Shown here: one piece after another, positions 46,744 to 58,921 of the stretch | Position numbering within the stretch: position 1 is the first letter of the stretch | Layout: every line of letters starts with the position of its first letter | Assembly (NCBI RefSeq): GCF_018604545.1 | Contig: NZ_CP075896.1 | Coordinates: 4,898,001 to 4,962,000 of the forward strand | DNA from: Streptomyces koelreuteriae | GTDB lineage: Bacteria > Actinomycetota > Actinomycetes > Streptomycetales > Streptomycetaceae | Reading direction: 5' to 3' | DNA length: 64,000 nucleotides | Made by a program: the position numbers and the translations under genes | The notes under the pieces: model-generated | Databases searched by the model: none | The model's input: only the letters and a program-made list of their open reading frames with translations | Told to the model about the DNA's origin: nothing

Positions 46744-48237
46744 TCAGTCCCCCAGCACCGGGAATTTCCGGGGCGCGAGGAACAGCAGCACCAGGAACGC
46801 CAGGGCCGCCGCGCACGAGGCGCCCAGGTAGACGGCGTGCACCGCGTCGGCGATCGCCCGCCGGGTCGCCTCGGGCGCGCTGCCCGAGTCCAGGGCCCGG
46901 GTCACCGAGTCGAGGTCGCTCGCCCCGCCGAGCCGCGCGGCCAGCACCCCGTTGGCGACGGCGCCGAAGAGGGCCGCTCCGATCGTCTGGCCGGTCTGGC
47001 GGCAGAACAGCACCGACGCGGTCGTCGTACCGCGCTCGGCCCAGCCCACCGTCGACTGCACCCCGACGATGAGCGGCAACTGGAACAGGCCCAGCGCGGC
47101 GCCGAGCAGCAGCATCAGCAGCGTCGGCTGCCAGGCCTGCCCCGGGTAGGGGAGGAAGGGGAACGCGAACAGGATCAGGGCGGCGGCGCCGATGCCCAGC
47201 ATCGCGGTGTTGCGGAAGCCGATCCTGCGGTACACGTGCTGGCTCAGGGCCGCCGATATGGGCCAGCTCAACGTCCATACGGAGAGCACGAATCCGGCGG
47301 CGACCGGCGCCAGGCCCAGCACGCCCTGGGCGTAGGTGGGCAGGAACACCGTCGGCGCCACCATCAGCAGGCCCAGCGCGCCCAGGGCGAGATTGACCGC
47401 GGCGATCGTGCGGCGCCGCCACACCCAGCCGGGGATGATCGGCTCCGCGGCCCGCCGCTCCACCAGCACCACCACCGCGACCAGGGCGAGTCCCGTACCG
47501 AACAGGGCGAGCGAGGGCGCCGACAGCCACGGCCAGGCCACTCCGCCCTGCACCAGGGCCGCGAGCAGGACGCCGCCGCAGGCGAACACCGCGAGCGCGC
47601 CGGCCCAGTCCACGCGCGCGTGGGCGACGGTCTCCCGCTCCGGCTCGTGCAGATGACGCACGATCAGCCACAACGCGACCGCGCCGATCGGCAGGTTGAC
47701 CAGGAAGATCCACCGCCAGTCCGCGTACGCGGCGAGCACCCCGCCGAGACCAGGGCCGGCGACCGCGGACACCGCCCACACCGTGGAGAGCTTCGACTGG
47801 ATCTTGGGGCGGTCCTTCAGCGGGTACAGGTCGGCGGCGAGCGTCTGCACCGTGCCCTGGAGCGCGCCGCCGCCGAGGCCCTGCACGACGCGGAAGGCGA
47901 TGAGCGCCTCCATGTTCCAGGCCAGCGCGCACAGCAGGGAGCCGAGGAGGAAGACGACCGAGCCCACGACGAGGACCGGTTTGCGGCCGAAGGTGTCGGA
48001 GAGCTTGCCGTAGACGGGCAGGGTGACGGTCACGGCCAGCAGATAGCCGGAGAACAGCCAGGAGAAGACGGAGAATCCGCCGAGGTCCCCGACGATCTGC
48101 GGCACGGCCGTCGAGACGATGGTGGAGTCGAGCGCCGCCAGCGCCATCGAGAGCATCAGCGCGGCGACGACGGCCCCGCGCCGGCCGGTCGTCGCGGGAC
48201 GAGCCGCCTCACGTGCCGCGGAACTGGTGCTTCCCAC
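46744..48237 (-). CDS. DHA2-family (EmrB/QacA) multidrug exporter
   Basis: Proton-driven 14-helix major-facilitator exporter. GTG 48237 (GGGAAGG upstream) gives 497 residues; an upstream TTG at 48276 is possible. Motif C region ALDSTIVSTAVPQIVGDLGG and motif A GKLSDTFGRKPVLVVG are present, as is the DHA2-type ERRAAEPIIPGWVW near mid-protein. Substrate unknown. The gene is followed directly by a GNAT acetyltransferase. Confidence 0.9.
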   Translation of the reverse strand: MGSTSSAAREAARPATTGRRGAVVAALMLSMALAALDSTIVSTAVPQIVGDLGGFSVFSWLFSGYLLAVTVTLPVYGKLSDTFGRKPVLVVGSVVFLLGSLLCALAWNMEALIAFRVVQGLGGGALQGTVQTLAADLYPLKDRPKIQSKLSTVWAVSAVAGPGLGGVLAAYADWRWIFLVNLPIGAVALWLIVRHLHEPERETVAHARVDWAGALAVFACGGVLLAALVQGGVAWPWLSAPSLALFGTGLALVAVVVLVERRAAEPIIPGWVWRRRTIAAVNLALGALGLLMVAPTVFLPTYAQGVLGLAPVAAGFVLSVWTLSWPISAALSQHVYRRIGFRNTAMLGIGAAALILFAFPFLPYPGQAWQPTLLMLLLGAALGLFQLPLIVGVQSTVGWAERGTTTASVLFCRQTGQTIGAALFGAVANGVLAARLGGASDLDSVTRALDSGSAPEATRRAIADAVHAVYLGASCAAALAFLVLLFLAPRKFPVLGD

Positions 48238-48637
48238 CCCGGGTGCCTTCCCCTCGCGCCTGCCTGCCCCTTGCACCTATTTACCCGAAGGACAGCTTCC
48301 CACTTGACCCTGACGTCACGGGAGGGTGGAGCCTGACTGGGCCGTGAGGTGGAGCCGACCCTGAGAAGGACTCCACCCTTCGGTGGACTGCCCCTAGGGG
48401 TACCTCCGTACTACGACCTGGGGAGGGTTCGTACCGGCGGAGGACGAGACGCGGAGGGGTCCGTCCTTAACCTGGCTTTACGCCGTCGGGGGGCGGTGTT
48501 CCACACCGGCGGGGTGGGGTTTTCCACAGGAAGAAGACGGCGCCCAACACCAGGGCGCGTGACCCCTCCCCACCGAAAGACTTGAGACACATCACCTTCT
48601 GCTGATCGACACTACTGACCGACATAGGAGACATACC
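48238..48637. other. Divergent intergenic region, 400 nt
   Basis: Lies between the DHA2 exporter and the ABC transporter. Contents: a MerR-type dyad (48304-48327), a TTTTCCACAGG element near 48519, and short G/C-rich dyads. The one frame of about 78 codons (48349-48585) has non-protein-like composition and I do not call it. The ABC gene ribosome site AGGAGA is at about 48627. Confidence 0.6.
48304..48327. promoter_or_regulatory. MerR-type operator/promoter dyad
   Basis: TTGACC is embedded in ACCCT (48307-48311) and AGGGT (48323-48327), a dyad with 11-bp spacer. This is the layout of promoters controlled by MerR-family activators, in which the dyad sits in an over-long spacer. No merR gene is present in the window, so its regulator would act in trans. 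The -10 is not clear. Confidence 0.35.
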
Positions 48638-49426
48638 GTGACATCGGCTGTAACCATTCCCAGGCACGGGGGTACTGGCGGGCGTACGGCCGTTGCCGCA
48701 CGGGCACGGCAGGTCGTGAAGGCGTACGGATCCGGGGAGACCCGGGTCGTCGCCCTCGACCATGTCGACGTGGACATCGCACGCGGCCAGTTCACCGCGA
48801 TCATGGGCCCCTCGGGGTCCGGCAAGTCCACGCTCATGCACTGCCTCGCCGGGCTCGACACCGTCACCGGCGGGCAGATCCACCTCGACGAGACCGAGAT
48901 CACCGGTCTGAAGGACAAGAAGCTCACACAACTGCGCCGGGACCGGATCGGGTTCATCTTCCAGGCGTTCAACCTGCTGCCGACGCTGAACGCGATCGAG
49001 AACATCACGCTGCCCATGGACATCGCCGGCCGCAAGCCGGACAAGGAGTGGCTCGGGCGGGTCGTGGAGACCGTCGGGCTCTCCGACCGTCTCAAGCACC
49101 GGCCCACCCAGCTCTCCGGCGGCCAGCAGCAGCGCGTCGCCGTGGCACGGGCCTTGGCGGCCCGGCCCGAGATCATCTTCGGGGACGAGCCGACCGGAAA
49201 CCTCGACTCGCGCGCCGGCGCCGAGGTGCTGGGCTTCCTGCGCCGCTCCGTCGACGAGCTGGGCCAGACCATCGTGATGGTCACCCACGACCCCGTCGCC
49301 GCCAGTTACGCGGACCGGGTCCTGTACCTCGCCGACGGCCGGATCGTCGACGAGATGTTCAAGCCGACCGCGGACGCCGTCCTGGACCGCATGAAGGACT
49401 TCGACGCCCGGGGGCGTACGTCATGA
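48638..49426 (+). CDS. ABC transporter ATPase (MacB/LolD type)
   Basis: Cytoplasmic ATPase of 262 residues, GTG 48638 with GGAGA 6-7 nt upstream. Walker A GPSGSGKST (57-65), Q-loop FIFQAFNLLPTLNA, signature LSGGQQQRVAVARAL, Walker B IIFGDEPTGNLD, and switch His in VMVTHD. The 4-nt ATGA overlap couples it to the permease gene. This group does not import solutes; it powers mechanotransmission for lipoprotein or peptide export. Confidence 0.95.
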   Translation: MTSAVTIPRHGGTGGRTAVAARARQVVKAYGSGETRVVALDHVDVDIARGQFTAIMGPSGSGKSTLMHCLAGLDTVTGGQIHLDETEITGLKDKKLTQLRRDRIGFIFQAFNLLPTLNAIENITLPMDIAGRKPDKEWLGRVVETVGLSDRLKHRPTQLSGGQQQRVAVARALAARPEIIFGDEPTGNLDSRAGAEVLGFLRRSVDELGQTIVMVTHDPVAASYADRVLYLADGRIVDEMFKPTADAVLDRMKDFDARGRTS

Positions 49427-52002
49427 CCGTCATGAAGACCTCGATGCGCAACTTCCTCGCGCACAAGGGCCGTATGGCGCTGTCGGCGATCGCCGTCCTG
49501 CTGTCGGTGGCCTTCGTCTGCGGGACGCTCGTCTTCACGGACACCATGTCGACCACGTTCGACAAGCTCTTCGCGGCCACCTCCTCCGATGTGACGGTGA
49601 GCCCCAAGGGCGCCTCCGACAGCGGGGAGACGACCTCCGACAACGGCAAGCCGCCGGTCATGCCGGCCTCCGTGCTCGCCGAGGTCCGGGGCGCCGACGG
49701 TGTGAAGTCCGCCGAGGGCGCGGTGTTCTCCACCTCGGTGACCGTCGTCGACGGCGACAAGGACAACCTGTCGCCCTCCAGCGGCGCCCCGACCATCGTC
49801 GGCGGCTGGAACGGCAACGAAGCCCGCACCATGAAGGTCACCTCCGGTGCGGCGCCCAAAAGCGCCGACCAGATCATGGTCGACGCCGACACCGCCGACA
49901 AGCACGGCCTCAAGCTCGGCGACCCGATCGGCGTGATCAGCGCGATGGGCACCCACACCGCGAAGATCTCCGGCATCGCCGACTTCACCGTCACCAACCC
50001 CGGTGCCGCGATCTTCTACCTCGACACCAAGACCGCCCAGCAGGCCCTGGTCGGCGAGAGCGGCGTCTACACCAACGTCAACGTCACCGCGGCCGCCGGC
50101 GTCAGCGACGCGCAGCTGAAGAAGAACGTGACGGCCGCGCTCGGCGGCGACCTCCAGGTGAAGACCGCCAAGGAGACCGCCGACGCCAACCAGAAGGACG
50201 TCGCGGGCTTCATGAACGTCATGAAGTACGCGATGCTCGGCTTCGCCGGGATCGCCTTCCTCGTCGGCATCTTCCTGATCATCAACACCTTCTCCATGCT
50301 GGTCGCCCAGCGCACCCGGGAGATCGGCCTGATGCGGGCGATCGGCTCCTCCCGCAAGCAGGTCAACCGCTCGGTGCTGATCGAGGCGCTGCTGCTCGGC
50401 GTCGTCGGCTCGGTGCTCGGTGTGGCCGCGGGCGTCGGCCTCGCGATCGGCCTGATGAAGCTCATGGGCCAGATGGGCATGGAGCTGTCCACCGACGACC
50501 TGACGGTGGCCTGGACGACCCCGGTGGCCGGCCTGCTCCTCGGCGTGATCGTCACCGTCCTGGCCGCCTACCTGCCCGCCCGGCGCGCCGGCAAGATCTC
50601 CCCGATGGCCGCGCTGCGCGACGCGGGTGCCCCCGCGGACGCCAAGGCCGGCTGGATCCGCGCCGCGATCGGCACCGTCCTCACCGGCGTCGGCGCCCTC
50701 GGCCTGTATCTGGCGGCGACGGCCGACCAGGCCAAGGAGGGCTCGCTCTGGCTCGGCCTCGGCGTGGTCCTGTCGCTGATCGGCTTCGTCGTCATCGGCC
50801 CGCTGCTCGCCGGCGGTGTGGTCCGGGTCCTCGGCGCCGTCCTGCTGCGCATGTTCGGCCCCGTGGGCCGCATGGCCGAGCGCAACGCCCTGCGCAACCC
50901 GCGCCGCACCGGCGCGACGGGCGCCGCCCTGATGATCGGCCTCGCCCTGGTGGCGTGCCTGTCCGTGGTCGGTTCCTCCATGGTGGCCTCCGCCACCGAC
51001 CAGCTCGACAAGACCGTCGGCACGGACTTCATCATCCAGTCCGACAGGGGCCAGCTCCTCACCCCGCAGGCGGTGCAGGCCGCGAAGTCCGCGTCGGACA
51101 TGGAGCGGTTCACCGAGTACAAGTGGACCGAGGCCGACTTCACCACCCCCGACGGCAAGACGCTCAAGGACACGGCGATCACCGCCGCCGACCCCACGTA
51201 CGCCACCGACCTGCGCACCGAGACGGTCGCCGGCAAGCTCCCCGACGCCTACAAGCCCGACTCGATGTCCGTGCACGAGAAGTTCGCCGAGGACCACGGC
51301 ATCAGCCTCGGCTCCAAGATCTCCGTCGCCTTCAAGGACGGCCGCACGGCCGACCTGACGGTCCGGGCGATCACCAGCAGTGACGCCGTGATCGACGCGG
51401 GCGCGATGTACACGTCCATCTCGACGATGGCCAAGTACGTCCCGGCCGACAAGATGCCGCTGGACACGCTGCTCTTCGCCAGCGCCGAGGAGGGGCAGGA
51501 GGAGGCCGCGTACAAGTCCCTGAAGTCGGTCATGCACGACTACCCGCAGTACGTCGTGCGCGACCAGACCGACTACAAGGAAGCCCTGAAGGACCAGATC
51601 GGCCAGCTGCTCAAGATGATCTACGGCCTGCTGGCCCTGGCGATCATCGTCGCCATCCTGGGCGTGGTGAACACCCTGGCCCTGTCCGTGGTGGAGCGCA
51701 CCCGGGAGATCGGCCTGATGCGGGCGATCGGCCTCTCCCGCCGCCAGCTCCGCCGCATGATCCGCATGGAGTCGGTCGTCATCGCCCTCTTCGGCGCCCT
51801 CCTCGGCCTCGGCCTGGGCATGGGCTGGGGCGCCACCGCGCAGCAGCTCCTCGCGCTGGAGGGCCTGATGGTCCTGGAGATCCCCTGGCCGACGATCATC
51901 GGCGTCTTCGTCAGCTCGGCGTTCGTGGGCCTGTTCGCGGCACTGATCCCGGCGTTCCGGGCGGGGCGGATGAACGTGCTGAACGCGATCGCGACGGAGT
52001 AG
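49423..52002 (+). CDS. ABC transporter permease, FtsX/MacB-like (859 aa)
   Basis: Starts at ATG 49423 inside the ATPase stop. Two FtsX-type modules: N-terminal helix (about 20-40), a large extracytoplasmic region (about 45-255), then three helices (about 265-395) with the marker RTREIGLMRAIGSSRKQV; central helices; second outer domain (about 520-710); and three more helices with RTREIGLMRAIGLSRRQLRR. The duplicate ten-helix arrangement is common in actinobacteria. Probably exports or acts on an envelope substrate; the target is not clear. Confidence 0.93.
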   Translation: MTVMKTSMRNFLAHKGRMALSAIAVLLSVAFVCGTLVFTDTMSTTFDKLFAATSSDVTVSPKGASDSGETTSDNGKPPVMPASVLAEVRGADGVKSAEGAVFSTSVTVVDGDKDNLSPSSGAPTIVGGWNGNEARTMKVTSGAAPKSADQIMVDADTADKHGLKLGDPIGVISAMGTHTAKISGIADFTVTNPGAAIFYLDTKTAQQALVGESGVYTNVNVTAAAGVSDAQLKKNVTAALGGDLQVKTAKETADANQKDVAGFMNVMKYAMLGFAGIAFLVGIFLIINTFSMLVAQRTREIGLMRAIGSSRKQVNRSVLIEALLLGVVGSVLGVAAGVGLAIGLMKLMGQMGMELSTDDLTVAWTTPVAGLLLGVIVTVLAAYLPARRAGKISPMAALRDAGAPADAKAGWIRAAIGTVLTGVGALGLYLAATADQAKEGSLWLGLGVVLSLIGFVVIGPLLAGGVVRVLGAVLLRMFGPVGRMAERNALRNPRRTGATGAALMIGLALVACLSVVGSSMVASATDQLDKTVGTDFIIQSDRGQLLTPQAVQAAKSASDMERFTEYKWTEADFTTPDGKTLKDTAITAADPTYATDLRTETVAGKLPDAYKPDSMSVHEKFAEDHGISLGSKISVAFKDGRTADLTVRAITSSDAVIDAGAMYTSISTMAKYVPADKMPLDTLLFASAEEGQEEAAYKSLKSVMHDYPQYVVRDQTDYKEALKDQIGQLLKMIYGLLALAIIVAILGVVNTLALSVVERTREIGLMRAIGLSRRQLRRMIRMESVVIALFGALLGLGLGMGWGATAQQLLALEGLMVLEIPWPTIIGVFVSSAFVGLFAALIPAFRAGRMNVLNAIATE

Positions 52003-52048
52003 CGCGGCAGTCGTCACCGAGAACCACCGCACACGGGGGTTGCGGGGG

Positions 52049-52087
52049 ACCCGGCGCCGAGGAGTCCAGGACTCCTCGGCGCCGGGT
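52049..52087 (+). terminator. Terminator of the ABC transporter operon
   Basis: A perfect 18-bp stem with a 3-nt loop (arms 52049-52066 and 52070-52087), 47 nt after the permease stop. Confidence 0.92.
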
Positions 52088-52160
52088 GCTGTTGCGGACC
52101 CGCGAGCCCGGCTTCCTGTCCGACCGCTTCGGGCGGCGGGTGGGCACAGGTCCCGGGGGT

Positions 52161-52181
52161 CCAGGGGGCGGAGCCCCCTGG
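52161..52181. repeat. REP-like hairpin CCAGGGGGC / GCCCCCTGG
   Basis: A 9-bp perfect palindrome with GGA loop, flanked by GGGGT and CAGG. I recall this same sequence occurring many times between genes of Streptomyces chromosomes; the count in this genome is not known. Confidence 0.6.
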
Positions 52182-52331
52182 CAGGCCAGGACACCGATGC
52201 CGAGCACCTGACACGGGGCGTTGTCCACAGGCCCCGCCGCCCGGCCGCGCAGCGACGTACGCTGGAGACCCCCGGCCCGCGGCGCGCGTCGGGCCAGTCG
52301 TGTTGCCCACCCCTGGACGGAAAAGACCCGT

Positions 52332-55865
<3,534 letters not shown>

Positions 55866-55873
55866 CGCCCCAC

Positions 55874-55920
55874 GTGCGAAGGACCGCCGCCACACCCCGC
55901 GTGCGAAGGACCGCCGCCAG
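55874..55920. repeat. Tandem duplication of a 20-nt element
   Basis: CGTGCGAAGGACCGCCGCCA occurs at 55874-55893 and 55901-55920, a period of 27 nt, just after mfd. On the minus strand the surrounding 130 nt contain an Ala/Arg-rich frame similar to the C-terminus of MerR proteins, but too short and start-less to call. Confidence 0.75.
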
Positions 55921-56083
55921 CCGGTCGCGCACCGCCGTCTGCGCGGCGATCCGCGCGTCCAGCACGGCGAGCCGCTCGGCGGCGGTCCGCACGGCACGGA
56001 ACGTCCGAAGCCGCCCGTGGGAGGTGCGTACACGTCTCCCCGGACGGCCTCTGGGGGAGGAGAGGCCTTACTGCTGAGAGGCC

Positions 56084-56269
56084 TTACTTCTGGTCGGGCC
56101 GGTCGCGGTCCTGGTCCATGCCGAGCGAGCCCTCCATCCGCTGCTGCCCGGATTCGACCTGGTCCTCGTACTTGCCGCCGGTCCTCTCGTTGGCCTTCTG
56201 TTCCGCGGTGTCCGAGCCTTGCTTGCCCTTGTGCCGCGCCTGGCTCTTGAACTTGTCGAAGATGCCCAT
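56084..56269 (-). CDS. Small antitoxin-like protein (61 aa)
   Basis: Starts at ATG 56269 with AAGGAG about 8 nt upstream and begins MGIFDKFKSQARHKGKQGSD; highly charged, with Gln/Lys/Asp repeats, and probably disordered. Related short proteins are annotated in mycobacteria and Streptomyces as Rv0909/MT0933-type putative antitoxins, but no toxin is adjacent, so the name should be treated as a family label only. Confidence 0.75.
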   Translation of the reverse strand: MGIFDKFKSQARHKGKQGSDTAEQKANERTGGKYEDQVESGQQRMEGSLGMDQDRDRPDQK

Positions 56270-56334
56270 GCAGAACTCCTTCAGGAGGTGACTCAGAACC
56301 GACGATACGCGCGACATGCTAGGAATGCCCCTTT

Positions 56335-56356
56335 AGGTCCGATGTGGTCTGGACCT
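56335..56356 (+). promoter_or_regulatory. Inverted repeat upstream of the HNH lipoprotein
   Basis: AGGTCC at 56335-56340 and GGACCT at 56351-56356 flank a 10-nt T/G-rich spacer, 54 nt before the start codon. It could be an operator; no regulator is linked. Confidence 0.3.
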
Positions 56357-56409
56357 CTCCCTCGCTACCGTGGGACCAGGCACGGACAAGCACAGGGGAG
56401 GGGCGCACG

Positions 56410-57198
56410 GTGACGCGTCTGAGGGGCGGGGCGGCACTGGCTGTCGCGATGGTGTTCGCCGGTTCGACGCTGGTCGGCTGTGAGGGACTGGCCCCGCCCG
56501 CGGACGGCGGCGGACCCTCCGGTTCCGGTGTCCCGGCCGACGGCGACGGGGGAGGCGACGGCCGGGCGGTGAACCCGCTGGACAACCCGGACGGCACGAA
56601 GCCGGGGCTCGCGGCGATCACCTCCACCGAGGACCGGGCGAGGGCCCGCGACGTGATCGAGAAGGTGGTGACGAAGGGGCGCGGCCCCAGGACGGGATAC
56701 GAACGGGACGAGTTCGGCTACGCCTGGAAGGACTCGGCGCCCCGCGACGTCCCCTTCTCGCACAACGGCTGCGACTCGCGGAACGACCTCTTGAAGCGCG
56801 ACGGGCAGGACCTCCGTTTCCGCTCGGGCTCGGACTGCGTCGTCATGGCGCTGACGCTGCACGACCCGTACACCGGCAAGGTCATCGAGTGGACCAAGTC
56901 CCGTGCGATCGCGGTCCAGATCGACCACGTCATGCCGCTGTCGTACGACTGGCAGATGGGCGCTTCGCGCTGGACGAAGGACAAGCGGGAGTCCATCGCC
57001 AACGACCCGCTCAATCTCGTCCCGGTCGACGGCCCGACCAACAGCTCCAAGGGCGACTCGGGCCCGGCGTCCTGGCTGCCGCCGAACAAGAAGATCCGCT
57101 GCTCGTACTCGGTGCGCTTCGCCCAGGTGTCCCTCAAGTACGACCTGCCCGTGACGGCGCCCGACAAGGAGATGATGCTGCGGCAGTGCGGGGGCTGA
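56410..57198 (+). CDS. Secreted HNH nuclease-like lipoprotein (DUF1524/GmrSD-C type)
   Basis: 262 residues, GTG 56410. Lipoprotein signal with lipobox LVGC (Cys about 24), then an Asp/Gly/Pro linker. The C-terminal half has the HNH core QIDHVMPLSYDWQMGAS (D-H pair at the first beta-strand), ANDPLNLVPVDGPTNSSKGD (the Asn of the motif) and PPNKKIRCSY. Paired Cys are likely disulfides in an extracellular nuclease. Many actinobacteria have it; a scavenging or competition role is inferred. Confidence 0.87.
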   Translation: MTRLRGGAALAVAMVFAGSTLVGCEGLAPPADGGGPSGSGVPADGDGGGDGRAVNPLDNPDGTKPGLAAITSTEDRARARDVIEKVVTKGRGPRTGYERDEFGYAWKDSAPRDVPFSHNGCDSRNDLLKRDGQDLRFRSGSDCVVMALTLHDPYTGKVIEWTKSRAIAVQIDHVMPLSYDWQMGASRWTKDKRESIANDPLNLVPVDGPTNSSKGDSGPASWLPPNKKIRCSYSVRFAQVSLKYDLPVTAPDKEMMLRQCGG

Positions 57199-57218
57199 AG
57201 GGGCTAGCGTCCTTCGTC

Positions 57219-57923
57219 ATGACGGCCGATTCGCTCGACGCCATGCGGACCGAACTCCGGGGCCTGGCGGAGCCGGGGATCAGAGTGCAGCAACTGCGGG
57301 TGCTCCGTCCCCCGGAGGACGACGAACTGCTCGGCGTGCGCGTCCCCGCGCTGCGCCGGCTGGCCCGGGCCCACCGGGACCTGGCCCTGGAGGACGTGGA
57401 GGTGCTGCTGCGCGGCCGCGTCCACGAGGAACGGCTCGCCGGGCTCCTCGTCCTGGCCGAGCGGATGCGCAGGGCGCGCGGGGCGGAGCGCGCGACGCTG
57501 GTCGACTTCTATCTGGCGCACACCGACTCCGTGGACAACTGGGACCTCGTGGACGCCTCCGCGCACACCGTGCTCGGGCCCTGGCTGGTGGACGGACCGG
57601 CGAACGCCCCGGAGATCCTGGACCGGCTGGCCGCCTCGGCATGGCTGTGGGACCGCAGGATCGCCGTGGTCGCCACGCTGGCGCTCATCCGCGAGGGCCG
57701 CTTCGAGCCGACGCTCCACCTGGTGCGCGCGCTGTGCCGGGATCCGGAACCGCTGATCCACAAGGCGCTCGGCTGGATGCTGCGCGAGATCGGCCGCCGC
57801 GACGCGCCCCTGCTGGTGGCATTCCTCGAACGCCACCAGACCGAACTGCCGCGCGTCACCGTGCGCTGTGCGACCGAGCTGCTCCCGGCGGACGAGCGGG
57901 CGCGGTTCGTCCGCACGCGATAG
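57219..57923 (+). CDS. DNA alkylation repair protein (AlkD-like HEAT repeats)
   Basis: 234 residues from ATG 57219, 20 nt after the nuclease lipoprotein. Helical HEAT-like repeats with typical AlkD segments LGVRVPALRRLARAH, HTDSVDNWDLVDASAHTVLG, ASAWLWDRRIAVVATLALIREG and PLIHKALGWMLREIGRRD. Conserved Trp and Asp residues for holding the alkylated base (NWDLVD, WDRR) are present. Excises bulky or positively charged lesions in characterised relatives. Confidence 0.9.
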   Translation: MTADSLDAMRTELRGLAEPGIRVQQLRVLRPPEDDELLGVRVPALRRLARAHRDLALEDVEVLLRGRVHEERLAGLLVLAERMRRARGAERATLVDFYLAHTDSVDNWDLVDASAHTVLGPWLVDGPANAPEILDRLAASAWLWDRRIAVVATLALIREGRFEPTLHLVRALCRDPEPLIHKALGWMLREIGRRDAPLLVAFLERHQTELPRVTVRCATELLPADERARFVRTR

Positions 57924-58017
57924 CGCGAACACGGCAGGGGGGGAGTCCCAGCCGTCGGACCGGGCCCCGCCTGGTAATTCGATTCCGGGTGGACCCCCGC
58001 TCGCCTAGCGTGACCGC

Positions 58018-58761
58018 ATGCAGCCGAAGATATCGACCCTCGCCGACCGCCCCGACATGCTGGAGCGGGTCGTCGGAATGGCGGACAGCTGGCCGGAGTT
58101 CGTGATCCAGGACCTCGTGGGCGCCGCGCACTTCCCGCGGATCGCCGCCGAACTCCCCGAGTACGTCCTGTTCGCCGAGGACGAGCGGGGCGAGGTCGTG
58201 GCGAACGGCTACAGCGTGCCCTTCGCCCTCGGCGCCGAGGGCCGCGGCGAACTGCCCGCCCGCGGCTGGGACACCGTCCTCGTCTGGGCCTTCTCCGACC
58301 TGCGCCGCGGTGTCCGCCCCGACACCGTCAGCGCGATCTCGATCTCCGTCGCCCCGCACGCCCAGGGCCGGGGCCTGTCCGCCGTGATGCTCTCGGCCAT
58401 GCGCGACAACGCCCGGGCCCGCGGCTTCCGCGAGGTCGTCGCCCCGGTCCGCCCGAGCGCCAAGCACCTGGAACCGCACACCCCCATCGAGGAGTACGCC
58501 CACCGCGTCCGCCCCGACGGCCTGCCCGAGGACCCCTGGCTGCGCGTCCACGCCCGGGCCGGCGCCACCATCGACTCCGTGGCACCCGCGTCCATGACGG
58601 TGTCCGCCGCCCTGGCGCACTGGCGCCGCTGGACGGGACTGCCCTTCGACACCGAGGGCGACATCGAGGTGCCCGGCGCCCTGGTGCCGGTGCGCTGCGA
58701 GCCCGCGCGCGGGTACGCGGTGTACGTCGAGCCCAACGTGTGGATGCGGCACCCCCTGTGA
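58018..58761 (+). CDS. GNAT-fold acetyltransferase-like protein (247 aa)
   Basis: Starts at ATG 58018. One GNAT domain with the acetyl-CoA loop ISVAPHAQGRGLSAVML (about 107-123) and Arg/Gly-rich helix, followed by a C-terminal extension of about 70 residues (DTEGDIEVPGALVPVRCEPA, YVEPNVWMRHPL) that is not typical of simple GNATs. Substrate unknown. Downstream is a membrane protein/kinase pair. Confidence 0.8.
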   Translation: MQPKISTLADRPDMLERVVGMADSWPEFVIQDLVGAAHFPRIAAELPEYVLFAEDERGEVVANGYSVPFALGAEGRGELPARGWDTVLVWAFSDLRRGVRPDTVSAISISVAPHAQGRGLSAVMLSAMRDNARARGFREVVAPVRPSAKHLEPHTPIEEYAHRVRPDGLPEDPWLRVHARAGATIDSVAPASMTVSAALAHWRRWTGLPFDTEGDIEVPGALVPVRCEPARGYAVYVEPNVWMRHPL

Positions 58762-58816
58762 GGGTCCGGCAGCGGCGGTGAGCGACGCGAAGTGATCAGC
58801 ACGACAACGGTTCGGT

Positions 58817-58835
58817 ACAACCCGTGACGGGTTGT
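58817..58835. promoter_or_regulatory. Perfect dyad ACAACCCG / CGGGTTGT
   Basis: Arms at 58817-58824 and 58828-58835 with a TGA spacer, 56 nt after the GNAT gene and 87 nt before the membrane protein. Could be a terminator (small loop, no U-tract) or an operator. Confidence 0.4.
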
Positions 58836-58921
58836 CCTTGTCGGGCTATACGCTCGGACTCCCATCCGGGCTCTGTCACTCGCACATCCGTCCCCATCGG
58901 CTCACCGGTCCAGGAGCAGTC

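Larger units (their letters stand above)
52003..52331. other. Intergenic region before mfd, 329 nt
   Basis: Holds a strong terminator (52049-52087), a dispersed REP-like hairpin (52161-52181), and a TTGTCCACA element (52221-52229) identical to the Streptomyces DnaA-box consensus. The mfd promoter should lie in its last 100 nt; no clear -10/-35 pair is seen. Confidence 0.6.

Noticed and set aside
48349..48585. 78-codon plus-strand frame before the ABC transporter
   Set aside because: Composition is poor for a protein, no ribosome site, and it covers likely promoter DNA.
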